A stretch of DNA of 64,000 nt from Grammothele lineata. Its lineage: Eukaryota > Basidiomycota > Agaricomycetes > Polyporales > Polyporaceae. Under the pieces are notes generated by a model. It ran no database searches. It was not told the origin of the DNA and saw only the letters and a list, made by a program, of their open reading frames with translations. Shown here piece by piece: positions 35,407 through 46,530 of this stretch; positions within the stretch are counted from its first letter, which is position 1, and the number at the start of each line of letters is the position of its first letter. A program made the translations under genes and the position numbers. The DNA is taken from positions 451,497 through 515,496 of the forward strand of contig NDFF03000055.1 in NCBI GenBank assembly GCA_002150815.3. The letters are read 5' to 3'.

Positions 35407-38400
35407 ATGTCCGAGATCCCGCTGCACACATTTGGACGATCTAGAAAGGCTAGGGCAGGCTACACTCCGCTCCACAACGGCGAGCCCGGCGACGACAACG
35501 ACGACCGCGACGACCGCGACGGCCCCCAACACGACACAACCAAGATGCGCGCCGCAGTACGAGCAGCCGCTTCATCTGCGTCGGCCAACAGGAAAGGGAA
35601 GCGGAGAGAGCGGTACGCGGATGATCCAGAGGAGGAGGAGACTCTGCTTGGCGGCGCGTCGCACCAGGACGACGCGTTTCGGGATGGTGAACACATTGAG
35701 GGACAGGCGACGAGGGAGCCATCTTCGCAGGTGCGTGGCGTTATCTTGTTGCACATATGAGATCCGTCAATTCGAACCATGGCATTAGAGATCCATTTCG
35801 TCGCGGAAGGCCCGCTCGCAGGACAAGTCGAGGACGATCCCCTTCCGACCACCGGAGAAACTACAAGGAAAATATCCTCCAAACGTAGTGCGGAACCAGA
35901 AGTATAATGTCTTCACTTTCTTGCCGCTAGTGTTCTACGAACAGTTCAAGTTCTTCTTCAACTTGTATTTCCTTCTCGTCGCACTATCACAGTTCATCCC
36001 AGCTCTCAAAATCGGTACGTCCCGCGTTCATTTGCCAGATGCTCAACTACTGAGATTGAGGTCAAGGCTTCATTATCACCTATGTTGCTCCGCTTGCTTT
36101 CGTCTTGACTGTAACCATGGGCAAGGAGGCTTACGACGACTACAAACGCAATCTACGAGATAAAGAGGCGAATTCACAGAGATATCTTGTCCTCGACCCA
36201 TCCGAGTACTCCGATTCCACACCCGAAAGCCTCCCCCACACGCGTTCTGTGCCCTCCTCGAGCCTCCGTGTAGGTGATCTCGTTCTCCTGGAGAAGAACC
36301 AGCGCGTACCTGCCGACCTGGTCCTCCTGAGAACCTCGGACAGCTCTGGAACGTGTTTCATTAGGACAGACCAGCTGGATGGAGAGACCGACTGGAAGCT
36401 ACGTGTCGCAGTACCGGCGTGCCAGAAACTGAGTAGCGATCGGGAATTGCTGTCGGTGGACGCGGAAATCTATGGTGCGCCTCTCTCCAGCGTTGTAATC
36501 ACCGTATGTGCTCAACTGCGTCATAGCCGACGCACCTATCAAGGACATTCACACGTTCATTGGCACCTTCACCATCAATTCTCCCCCTGCCTTGCTGGAA
36601 GACGATGTGCCCATGGTACAAGTTCCCACTGTCGAACCTTTGACGGCGGAGAACATGCTTTGGTCCAACACTGTGCTCGCGGCCGGATCTGCTGTTGGTT
36701 TCGTCATCTATACTGGTGCCGAGACGCGTGCCGTCATGAACACCAGTCATCCTGAAACGAAAGTTGGGTTGTTGGATCTGGAGATCAATAGGCTGGCGAA
36801 GGTATGATCATGGTTCCCCCTTTCTGTCTTTCACTGAACGGCGCCCGTCTAGATTCTATGTGCCGTGACTTTTGCCCTTTCAATCGTCCTGGTCGCCCTC
36901 AATGGCTTCAGAGGACCCTGGTATGTTTACATCATGCGGTTCCTAATCCTTTTCTCCTCCATTATACCCATAAGGTACGTTCTTTCCGCCGCGCTCCTAT
37001 CAGGTTTCCCGCCAACGTGATATCTCGCCGCGTTTAGTCTGCGCGTGAATCTGGATATGGGCAAGACCGTATACGCGCATCACATAATGAACGACAATGA
37101 GATACCCAACACTATCGTACGAACTAGCACTCTTCCCGAGGAGCTTGGGCGGATAGAGTATCTGCTCAGTGACAAGACGGGGACGTTGACGCAGAATGGT
37201 GTGTCTTTACGCTCATTATGCCCGCTAGATAATCGCTGACGGATTTGACAGAGATGGAGATGAGGAGGTTGCACATGGGTACAGTCTCATACGGCTACGA
37301 TTCCATGGATGAGATCGCCCACCAGTTGGCGATGGCTTTCGGCAGCGGTCCTGAGCAAGGTATGGTGCCAAAGCTGGAGCATTTCAGCATATGCTCACCA
37401 TTGTGCAGGGCATGGACGTCAGAACTCCTTACAGACAGGTGTGCAGATGGCGACGAGGGGTCGGCGAGACATGTCCTCTCGCGTCCACGACGTCGTCCTT
37501 GGTTTGGCGTTGTGCCACAATGTAAGCGCATCCTCTGTCTCCATAGCTACTTAAGAATCGAGCTGATACTTTACTAGGTTACCCCAGTGACGAACGACGA
37601 CGGTACGGTCACATATCAGGCATCCTCACCTGACGAAGTCGCCATCGTGCAGTGGACCGAGTCCGTCGGCCTCCGCCTGACCTTCCGTGACCGGACTCGA
37701 ATCGAGCTACAAACTCCCACCGGCGCGCGGATCAACTTCGAAGTGCTCGACATCTTCCCGTTCACGTCCGAGTCGAAGCGGATGGGCATCATCGTCCGCG
37801 ACGCGCAGACGGGCGAGATCACGTTCCTCCAGAAGGGCGCGGATGTCGTGATGGCGAAGATCGTGCAGCGCAACGACTGGCTCGAGGAGGAGTGCGCGAA
37901 CATGGCCCGTGAGGGCCTGCGCACGCTCGTCATGGCCCGCCGTAAGCTCAGCGAGCAGGCATACACACATTTCCGGCAGGAGCACCACCAGGCGAGCATC
38001 AAGCTCGAGGGCAGGAACGAGGCGATGGCGCAAGTCGTCGCGGATCTACTCGAACACGACTTGGAGCTACTCGGCCTTACTGGTGTGGAGGACAAGTTGC
38101 AGGACGAGGTCAAGTCGACGCTGGAGCTCCTGCGGAACGCTGGCATCAAGATTTGGATGCTCACGGGCGATAAGATCGAAACGGCGACGTGCATTGCGAT
38201 CTCAACAAAGCTCGTCGCGCGGAACCAGTACATCCACCAGGTTGCTAAGCGTGAGTGGTCAATGCATTTTTGCCTGGTTGGACTCTTGCGAACTTACCCA
38301 TTGCAGTTAAGACATCTGACGAAGCTAGGAATCAATTGGACTTCTTGCAGAACAAGCTTGATTGTTGTCTAGTCATTGACGGCGAGTCGCTGCAGGTGAG

Positions 38401-39652
38401 CCACCGTCTCCAGCGCCGGTCAGATGGGAGTACTAAAATGAAACGCCAGTTATGTCTGAATATGTTCCGAAACGAGTTTATCGAGATCGCCACGAAGCTG
38501 TCTGCGGTCGTGGCCTGCCGCTGCTCTCCCACCCAGAAGGCCGATGTCGCCCGCCTGATCCGCCACCATACCAAGAAACGGGTCTGCTGCATTGGCGATG
38601 GAGGGAACGATGTCAGCATGATTCAGGCCGCGGACGTTGGTACGTTCCATCAATACCTCACGTTTCACTCGGTTCTCACACGTACCTTCCGCAGGTGTCG
38701 GCATCGTCGGCAAAGAAGGGAAGCAGGCATCGCTCGCCGCGGACTTCTCGGTGACACAGTTCAGCTACCTTACGAAGCTCTTACTTTGGCACGGCCGCAA
38801 CTCGTACCGTCGCTCCGCGAAGCTCGCGCAGTTCGTCATCCACCGCGGCCTCATCATTTCCGTCATGCAGGCAGTCTTCTCCGCGATCTTCTACTTCGCG
38901 CCCATTGCGCTCTACCAGGGTTGGCTCATGGTCGGCTACGCGACCGCATATACGATGGCTCCGGTATTCTCGCTCGTGTTGGACCGTGATGTGAACGAGG
39001 ACCTCGCGCTGCTGTACCCGGAGTTGTACAAGGAGCTCACGAAGGTATGCTTACGCGCTTCCAAATCGTCGAGATCATGTCTGACACCCTGCTAGGGCCG
39101 GGTACTTTCGTACAAGACGTTCTTTGTATGGCTTATGATCAGTGTCTACCAAGGTATGTCTTTCCTTTGTACCGGTAGGTATAAACTCATAGTTCAAATC
39201 CAAATTTTAGGTGCCACGATCATGATCATGTCTCTCGTACTCTTCGAGAACGAATTCCTCAACATTGTCTCTATCTCGTTCACCGCACTCATCCTGAACG
39301 AGCTCATCATGGTCGCGATCGAGATCACAACATGGTGCGTACACCATCTTGGCCTTGGTGGCTACCCTAACATTTGTCTCTCAGGCATATCTACATGGTC
39401 GTGTCGATCATCGTGACGCTTCTCATCTACGCTGTCAGTATGGCGTTCCTGCCCGAATTCTTTGGTATGTCCTTCGATACACGTACTTCCTGGCCTCAGG
39501 TGCTCAGTATCTCGACAGATTTATCATTCGTATTGTCTTCCCGGTTCGCATGGAAAGTCGCGGTGATCGTGGCGATCAGCGCATTCCCTCTGTACATTAT
39601 CAAGTTCATCCGTAGTAGAGTCGCGCCCGCGGCGTCGAGCAAGCTGTTGTAA
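35407..39652 (+). CDS. neo1: P4-type ATPase, Neo1/ATP9 class phospholipid flippase
   Basis: Membrane pump moving phospholipids to the cytosolic leaflet in Golgi/endosomes. Sixteen exons: 35407-35730, 35789-36014, 36067-36474, 36527-36801, 36853-36974, 37038-37198, 37252-37359, 37409-37521, 37578-38250, 38307-38395, 38450-38639, 38695-39044, 39096-39153, 39211-39334, 39385-39464, 39519-39652; 1144 aa. After an acidic, disordered N-terminus come [20 protein letters not shown] (first membrane hairpin), actuator [10 protein letters not shown], membrane-4 [16 protein letters not shown], phosphorylation site DKTGTLTQN (Asp497), nucleotide-binding [14 protein letters not shown] and GDGGNDVSM, then six C-terminal membrane segments. 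Neo1-class flippases act without a Cdc50 subunit. All catalytic motifs are intact. The last intron (54 bases) preserves the frame if retained. Confidence 0.96.
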
Positions 39653-39931
39653 CTTACGGACCTTGGCACGCTTCTAGTAGTACACAGTACATGCATACAC
39701 ACTCATATATGCGGCTTTCAATTATTGCATTGGTAGTTGTCAGTGGCGACATGGCATGCGTAAGGTCAGAATAAGGACATTGCGGTATTGAACATTGGGG
39801 GGCGGGGCACGGGAACGAATGTCAAGATGCGAATAAAGACTGCGCAGCGATGGGGTGAGGATGGTGCGAGGCGGAGAGAGAGATGTACAATATTATGATC
39901 GCTACTGCTGCTGCTACTGACCGAGGATCCC
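39653..39931. other. 3' intergenic between convergent neo1 and nst1-like genes
   Basis: The 279 bases separate two stop codons and carry both 3' untranslated regions. No gene is present. Confidence 0.6.
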
Positions 39932-42900
39932 TCAGCTGCCCGTGTGTGGTGCTGCCGAGGGGTTGTGCGGCGGGAACGGCGCACCAAAGAAACCTGGTCC
40001 TTGGTGCCACTCTGGGTTCGGCGCTGTCCATAGGTTCGAGCCAATTGGTCCAGGAGGTCCGGGAGGTCCGGGTGCTCGCCCAGGGAAGCCAGGTGGGCCA
40101 CCACCGGGAGCGCCCCAAGGCGATGATATCGACCCTCGAGGGCTCGTCGTACCCCACCCTGAACCAACAATCCCAGGTGCACGGCGGCCGGCGGGAGTCG
40201 TGACGACTTCGTCGTCGTCCGCGAGCAGTGCAGACGAGCCAAGGACTCCCTTCGGACTTGGAGAGCGGCGCGTGGGCGACGTCGAACCCGAACCGGACGC
40301 CTCACCCGTTGGACGCGCGATGGGTGCGATGACGGGGCGGGTGATCGGGCCGGGACCAGGCTCGGGGAGCGGAATACGGCCAGGACCATCGGGGATCGGG
40401 AGACGGCTCGGGCCCGGGACCATGGGCACCTGCGTAGGCGACGCGAGGGGGTTGGACGTGGTACGACTCGGTGGAGCAATCGGTGCTGGAGGCATGGCAC
40501 GCCCGGGGAACTCGTAATGGGCGCCGTTAACGAATGTCCGCGGGACGGCGGAGGGCGCTAGCGGGGGCGGAGGGCCGGCAGGCATGGACGGGCCCGGCAT
40601 CATGGAGACGTTGCCGACGAACGCGCCTGGGTTGAATGGCACTCGGGGAGACAGGGCCGGAGGCATCATACTAACTCCACTGACGGACGGCGGGAAGCCT
40701 GGCGTTGGAGGCTGCATGTGCGGAGGGACTTGCGGCGTGATAGGAGTCGTAGGCTGTGATGCACTGACCGATGCGCTGAGCATAGGCGGCACACGAGGCT
40801 GGGGCTGCTGGGGAGGCTGAGGACGAGGAGGGTGGGCGGCAGGAGGAGGAGCGGCGTTCGAAGCTTGAGGCTTCGGGAGAATCTTCTTCGGAGGGGCGGC
40901 GCGGTTCGGGGACGGCTGCGACCCTGAAGGACCCGCATTTCGAGGAGAGGTAGGTGACCGAGCGTTGCGAGCAGCAGCTGCACGCTGTTGCTGAGCACGT
41001 TCGCGGGCTTCCTTGTCAGCCTTTTCCTTCTCGGCCTTTTCGCGTTCCGCCTTCTCCCTCTCCTCCTTCTCCTTCGCCAGACGCCGCTCACGCTCCTCCT
41101 TCTCCTGCTGCTCACGCCGAGCCTTCTCCGCGGCGCGCTCAGCAGCAAGCTTGGCCTCACGTTCTTCACGAGCCTTCCGTTCCCGCTCCTCCTTCTCCCT
41201 GCGCTCAGCCCTAGCCTTTTCCTCACGTTCACGCTTCTTGCGCTCTCGCTCAGCCTCCCGTTCGCGTTCCTCCGCTATACGCTTTCGCCGTTCCTCCTCT
41301 TTGCGCGCTTTCTCCTCCTCTTGGGCCTTTCGCTGAGCCTCACGACGTGCACGGTCCTCCTCTCGCCGCTTGCGCTGTTCCTCCTCCAAGGCGGCCTGCT
41401 TCGCACGCTGAGCGGCTTCCTCCGCAGCCTTCTCCGCGGCCTTGGCAGCACGCTCTTCCTCCTTTGCCAACTTCTGCTGCCTGCAGAAGACATCGCAACC
41501 GGGCACACGACCACAAAAAATGACTTTACTAACCGCTTCTTGTCCTTTTTCTTCTGGTTCTGCGACTGCTTCTTGGCCTCGCGCTCCTTGGACAGCTTGT
41601 CCTCGTCCTCGAGCTCGCGAAGGAGTTGGAGCTGACGCTCCTGGGCGACCTTCTCGCGATACGCCTGGAGCACCCGCTGCTCGAACATGCGCGCCGCGAA
41701 GATGGAGAACATGCGCTTGCCCTCCTCCATCTTCTGGTCCTCGGTCATGATCTGCGGGATCCCGCCGATGTGAATCGGAGCGAGGGGGCAACGGGATGAG
41801 ATGGACATACCTCCTCTTCGTCCTCGTCTTCCTCGTCCTCCTCATCATCTTCCTCATCCTCCTCATCGCCCTCGTCATCTTCGTCCTCGCTGTCGTCCTC
41901 TACGTCGGCGGCTGCCTCTTCCTCCCGCTGCATCCGACGCTCTGCCAGCTGCTCCATCATCTCCAAAAACTTCTGGCCATCGTTCTTGAGAAGATCGTCG
42001 GCAACTGTGAGGATATTCCCTACTTGCGAGGGGTCAATACGCGCGGCAAAAAAGGACGCTCGAGTGGCGGTACTTGCCAGTGACGGTGAGGTTATTCCCG
42101 AAGTTCCCGATACCATCCGTGCCGTTGGCCTTGGCCCCGTTGACCGCTCGACGTCGAGCAGCGGGCCTCCGGTCCTGCTTCGGGTCGTCCTCGTCCTCCG
42201 GCTCGGCGTCTTCGTCCTCCTCGTCCTCCTCTTCATCTTCCTCCTCCTCTTCCTCCTCGTCCTCGTATCCATCCTCATCCTGATAGTCGTCCTCGCCGTC
42301 GTCCTCGAACTCGGACTCGGCGGCAGGCTTGACGGGCTTGCGCCCGTTTACCAGGGCGGCATTCTTTCCGCGGTGGGCGTTTGGGGGCTGGGGGCTGATG
42401 ACGGCGCCGTTCTTGTCCAGTTCAACGCTTCCTGGGAACGGACCCGGCCCTTGAGGAGGAGGCAGCGTCCCGCCGGAGGAGATGTATCGCTGCTGGTAGT
42501 TCGCGTACTGTTCTAGCTCTTCGTAATAAGCATCGTACAGTACCTCGAGCTCCTCCTCAATAGCATTCCTTTTTGAGGGTTTTCATGCGCAGGATCGGCA
42601 CACGAGCATAGCGGCGGGGTCGGCGTGGGCACGGGGGCGGAGGAGGACGGGGGAATGTCAGGAAAATTTTTCGGCGGCGGAGGCAAGGACGACGTACCGC
42701 TTGCGACCGCAGACGGCACAACTGCAGTTGTGCTTCTGCTGCTCCTTCATCTTCTTGAGGACGGCCTCCTTCTCGATTTTGACGAGATTCCGGCGCTCGT
42801 CCTCGCCGAGGCCGAGCCAAAACTCTTTGATGCGCTCGCGCTCCTCGGTGGTGGACGTAGACCATATCTTGTTGTTTTTGGCCGGCTGCTGGCCCGTCGC

Positions 42901-44241
42901 GGGCGGTCTGGGCTTGTGCGGGGCGGAGGCGTTGGAGGATGGGGGCGATGGATGGTGATGGGCGTGATTATGGCCGTAGGCATGCGAGGAGATCGGCGCC
43001 TTTGACGCCGCGCGGCGGGACGGCGGGGGCGGGTCCTGGGCGGGGGCGGGATTGTACGCCATGGGCTTCTTGCCCGCCGCGCGGGACGACGGGGGCGGGT
43101 TGGCGGCAGCGGGCGGCGGGGGACGTGCGGCGGGCATACGGTTGGGAGCAGACACGGCCGCGGGCACGGCCCCTCCATGCCCTCCGCCCCCATTTGTCAC
43201 CCCGCCGCCCGGTCCCACCCCTCCGCCCGCCCCGGCCCCGGCCGCCGGCTCCCCCACTGCCCCCCGTTTCTTCTTCTTCTTCCGGCGCCGACCCGGCGCC
43301 TGTCCCCCGTCCTCGCCGCCCGACTCCGCCCCCGCCGCCCCGCCCCGGCCCCCGACGCCGACGCCGAGCGCACCGTCCTCGAAGGCGAGCGTAAAGTGCG
43401 CCTGCGCCTGCGCCCGCCGCTCCCTCAGCTCATCTTCGTCCGAGTAGTCCTCGTCCTCCCCGTACTCGCCCTCCTCCGGGTACATCATCAGGTCCCCCGG
43501 CACCGTCCCGTCCACCGCGTGCAGCGCCCCGTTCGCCGCCGCCGCCTGCTCCATCGCCGCCGCGAACTGCGGGTCTGCAAAGATCGCAGGGTCGAAGGGC
43601 ATCGCCGAGTACGCCCCCGCCGCATACCGCCCGCCCCCACCTCCACCTCCGCCACCTCCGTCCCTCGTCGCGCCCGAGTGCATTTGCTGCGCGATCGCGT
43701 ACATGGCCTGGGTCTTTGGGTCCGCGTCACCAGGCGAGCTCAATCGAGAGTAAGTGTGCCGTACAAAGTTGCGCAGATGATCCGGAAAGGACGCCCAGTA
43801 CTCGTCGTTCACGAGCCCGCCCTCCGCGCCCTCCATGCTCCGCGCGAGGTGGTCCGCCGTCGCGAGCAGCTCCGCCTCCGCCGCCGTCGTCGGCTTCAGA
43901 TGCGCCGCGAGCGACGCCGACAGCGACGCCGTCGTCGAGACGTGCACCGAGGCGAGCTCGGGCGACAGCCCCGTCCGGCCTACCGCCCGGGCGTGCTCGT
44001 AGAGCATCCCGCCCATCGGCTCCAGCGCCGGCAGCGCGCCGTCGTCGTCTTCTTCGTCGTCCCCGTCGTCGTACTCGGCCGGGGGGCTGCGTTCCACGCC
44101 TTTGCCCTTGCCTTTCTTCTTCTTTTTCTTCTTTCCGTTCGTCGCCGGCGCCGCAGGCGGGGCGGCTGGAGGAGTCGCAGGCCGGGTCACCCGAGCGGGC
44201 GGTGGGCGGGCGGCGGGCCTCTTCGCTTTCGTAGCGGTCAT
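39932..44241 (-). CDS. nst1: NST1-like stress-response (salt-tolerance) protein
   Basis: Cytosolic coiled-coil protein related to yeast Nst1, a negative factor in salt tolerance; exact biochemistry is unknown. Exons (minus) are 44241-42698, 42568-42078, 42019-41811, 41751-41534 and 41480-39932; 1336 aa. It begins with an Ala/Pro-rich stretch and a poly-Lys run ([13 protein letters not shown]). The conserved core follows: [40 protein letters not shown] and the Tyr-rich [20 protein letters not shown]. Next are a long acidic Glu/Asp tract, [20 protein letters not shown], and about 170 residues of Arg/Glu/Lys coiled coil ([20 protein letters not shown]). A Pro/Gly-rich disordered C-terminus completes it. 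The second intron (42077-42020) has a GC donor (G|GCAAGT). The ATG at 44241 is chosen because upstream sequence lacks conservation. Strong purine bias creates long antisense open frames, which are not genes. Confidence 0.92.
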
Positions 44242-46530
44242 CCCAGATCGATAGTGACGTGAAACCAGATCAAAGAACGTCGAGGAGGGAGAACCAGTCA
44301 GCGTAGTCGAGGTCGATGTCGAAGACGGCGGACTCGAGCCTCGCCTGTATGCCCCAATCAAAGGTCACGTGTTGGGATGAGGCGGCTTATCGCAAGAAAC
44401 ATTATGGCGTTATCAACTGATTATCGCCCGAACGGGATCCTATCCGCCCTAAACCCACGGCATAAGTCGAGTTATCCCTTCAAAGTCTCCACAACGACTG
44501 GGACGCCTCGGGTCCGAATCTCATTCCAGTTTCCCTTCTCGAACATCCTGGAAGTGATCCTACTTGGCCCGGGTGGACGCAGTGGTTCAATGGATCATCG
44601 CTCGACAAAGGAGGTCGCTCAAAATGTATAGAGCGCGCTTATGTCACCGTCTCTACATGGCATCTGTTTCGCACGCTGCAAGCTTGGTGGGCGGCGCAGC
44701 ATGTCTGAGAATAACCTCCAGAGAAACACCCCACCCGGTTCTCACTCGACCCGCACTCTACAGGATCCTATCAGCACCGGGGCGTTCGACGGCGCATACA
44801 CGCATGGGTACGTGCGGGGCACCTCGGGCGAGCGTGAAATCCTCGCTCAGCGGCGCTGTTCCGCCTGTTCGCGGAGGTGAGTACCAACATCCGGCGCCTG
44901 CTCTGCGGTCTAACCGGATTCCCCGATCGTCGTATGCGTATGATTGGGACCGGATGACCTTGGTAAGCACCTACAGACTTAGTTCAGAAAGCCTGCGGGA
45001 TCCATGACCATCAGTCTCCGCGCGCCCCATGACACCCGGTAGCGTTCCTTTGTCAGTCCTGTGATCCTCGGGCTCACTGAGAATCTCGCAACCAGACGCC
45101 TTCACGAACATGTTGAAGTGTTCTCGTTATAGGTGGCGTCATTTGCAGCTTGAGGTTATTTTCGGCTTCATTACCTAGGCACGCACATGGCGTCGACAAT
45201 TTGAACGGCATAGCCTCGCGTCGATCGTGGATGCTCTAATCGGTGCATGCACATCGGTCCGACATATCCGAGTGGACTTCCCCCCATCCTGGACGATGAT
45301 AACGCAGCCACATAATCGCCACTCAGACATGACGGCGCAGCTTAGCCGCATGGTGGAATCTGTCCACAGCAGTCACCAGAACCACGCTTACTTTACACCG
45401 GATGATGCAGGACTGAGCTACTCCACCACAGTGAGATATGTTGTCGCGCGTACTCTGCAGGCTCGCGTACTGACCACATTTTGTCGTAGTTTGAAAGCAC
45501 AGCACATAGGCTCTAACACCGTCTATCCCGCCGACTTAAATGCAGGCAGCCTACCAGAGCGTACCCGGAACCCGGATGCTTTTGAAGTGCGATAGCAGCG
45601 CACAGCAAGGAAGTGTGTCAAACAGTTTGATGGCAACCTTGTCGTTCGCGAGATCACGCTGGAGAGAAACAAATGGGCGCTACCCCCACTCATCACGGCC
45701 ACAGGTCCCCGACATGTTACCGGCGGCGCAGAGGCCCTCAAATCGAAGGATGTGAACAATCTTTGGGCGTGGACGGTCGAGGCTAGCTGCGACGGCGGGA
45801 ATAGGTTTGATACTCGTAGAATGAACATGCACAGAGTGAGTATGGAGAGAGCAGCATACGCGGCTAGCGCGAGGGGAGTTTCGTATGCTCGGACCGTTGG
45901 TGGCGCGGACAGACGACGTAGATCTCGATCTGCTATAGGATCGCGTCGTGTGCAACAACACCAACCAGGCAGGGCCCTTGTCAGACGTTTCCCCTCATCT
46001 GCATCCGCAGTGCCAGCCTGATGGCGACGCCTTTTGTCCGTTCGGCACCCAACGGGGCTTCGTACGGCAGAACGTCGCCTTGCTGAAGGCGTACAAGGGA
46101 GGCACCTCGAAAGCCATCTGTAGCTGACCCGAAGCCACAAGTACTAGTACGACTGCCCTGATCAATTACGGAACAGGACGTCGGCACAGCTTCGATCTGG
46201 CGCAAATTGCCGGAATTCTGCGACGCGGGGCGGAAGAGCAGCTGTCCTCCCCTCTGCTCGGAGTCCGAGACGCAACATGTCCATCACTAGCCTGCCGGCT
46301 CGCATCTGTGCAGGCGGCGTATAAAGCCCTTCCCGAACCTGGGCCCGCCCAACGTTCTTCTCTCCTTCCCTCCCGCCCACCGCGCGCCCCTTCCTCTCCC
46401 TGTCTCCGCGCTCAGGACCTGGTCCCGCGGTGCGCGCCGACCCCTCCTCCTCCTCCTCACTGAACACGAACGACATTCATTCATTCACTCGCTCACTCAC
46501 TAACTCACTAACGCTCCGCACCTGCCCACA
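44242..46530. other. Intergenic between nst1 and GH79-1 (divergent)
   Basis: About 2.3 kb lies between two divergent promoters. Open frames such as 45227-45595 are short and lack any family signature. A TATA box for GH79-1 lies near 46320, followed by a CT-rich leader with CACT-type tetranucleotide repeats at about 46473-46513. Confidence 0.5.
46320..46326 (+). promoter_or_regulatory. TATA box of GH79-1
   Basis: TATAAAG about 205 bases before the ATG of GH79-1, within a GC-rich promoter. GH79-3 has a similar box at an almost equal distance. Confidence 0.45.

Noticed and set aside
42939..44262. Long plus-strand open frames, including one of 361 codons, opposite the nst1-like gene
   Set aside because: They are Arg/Pro-rich mirror translations of the Lys/Glu/Ala/Pro-rich sense strand, with no family features. 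The sense gene has conserved motifs and introns.
44577..44635. tRNA-like A-box (GCAGTGGTTCAATGG) downstream of a CCCGGG
   Set aside because: No matching B-box or T arm follows, and no acceptor stem can be paired.
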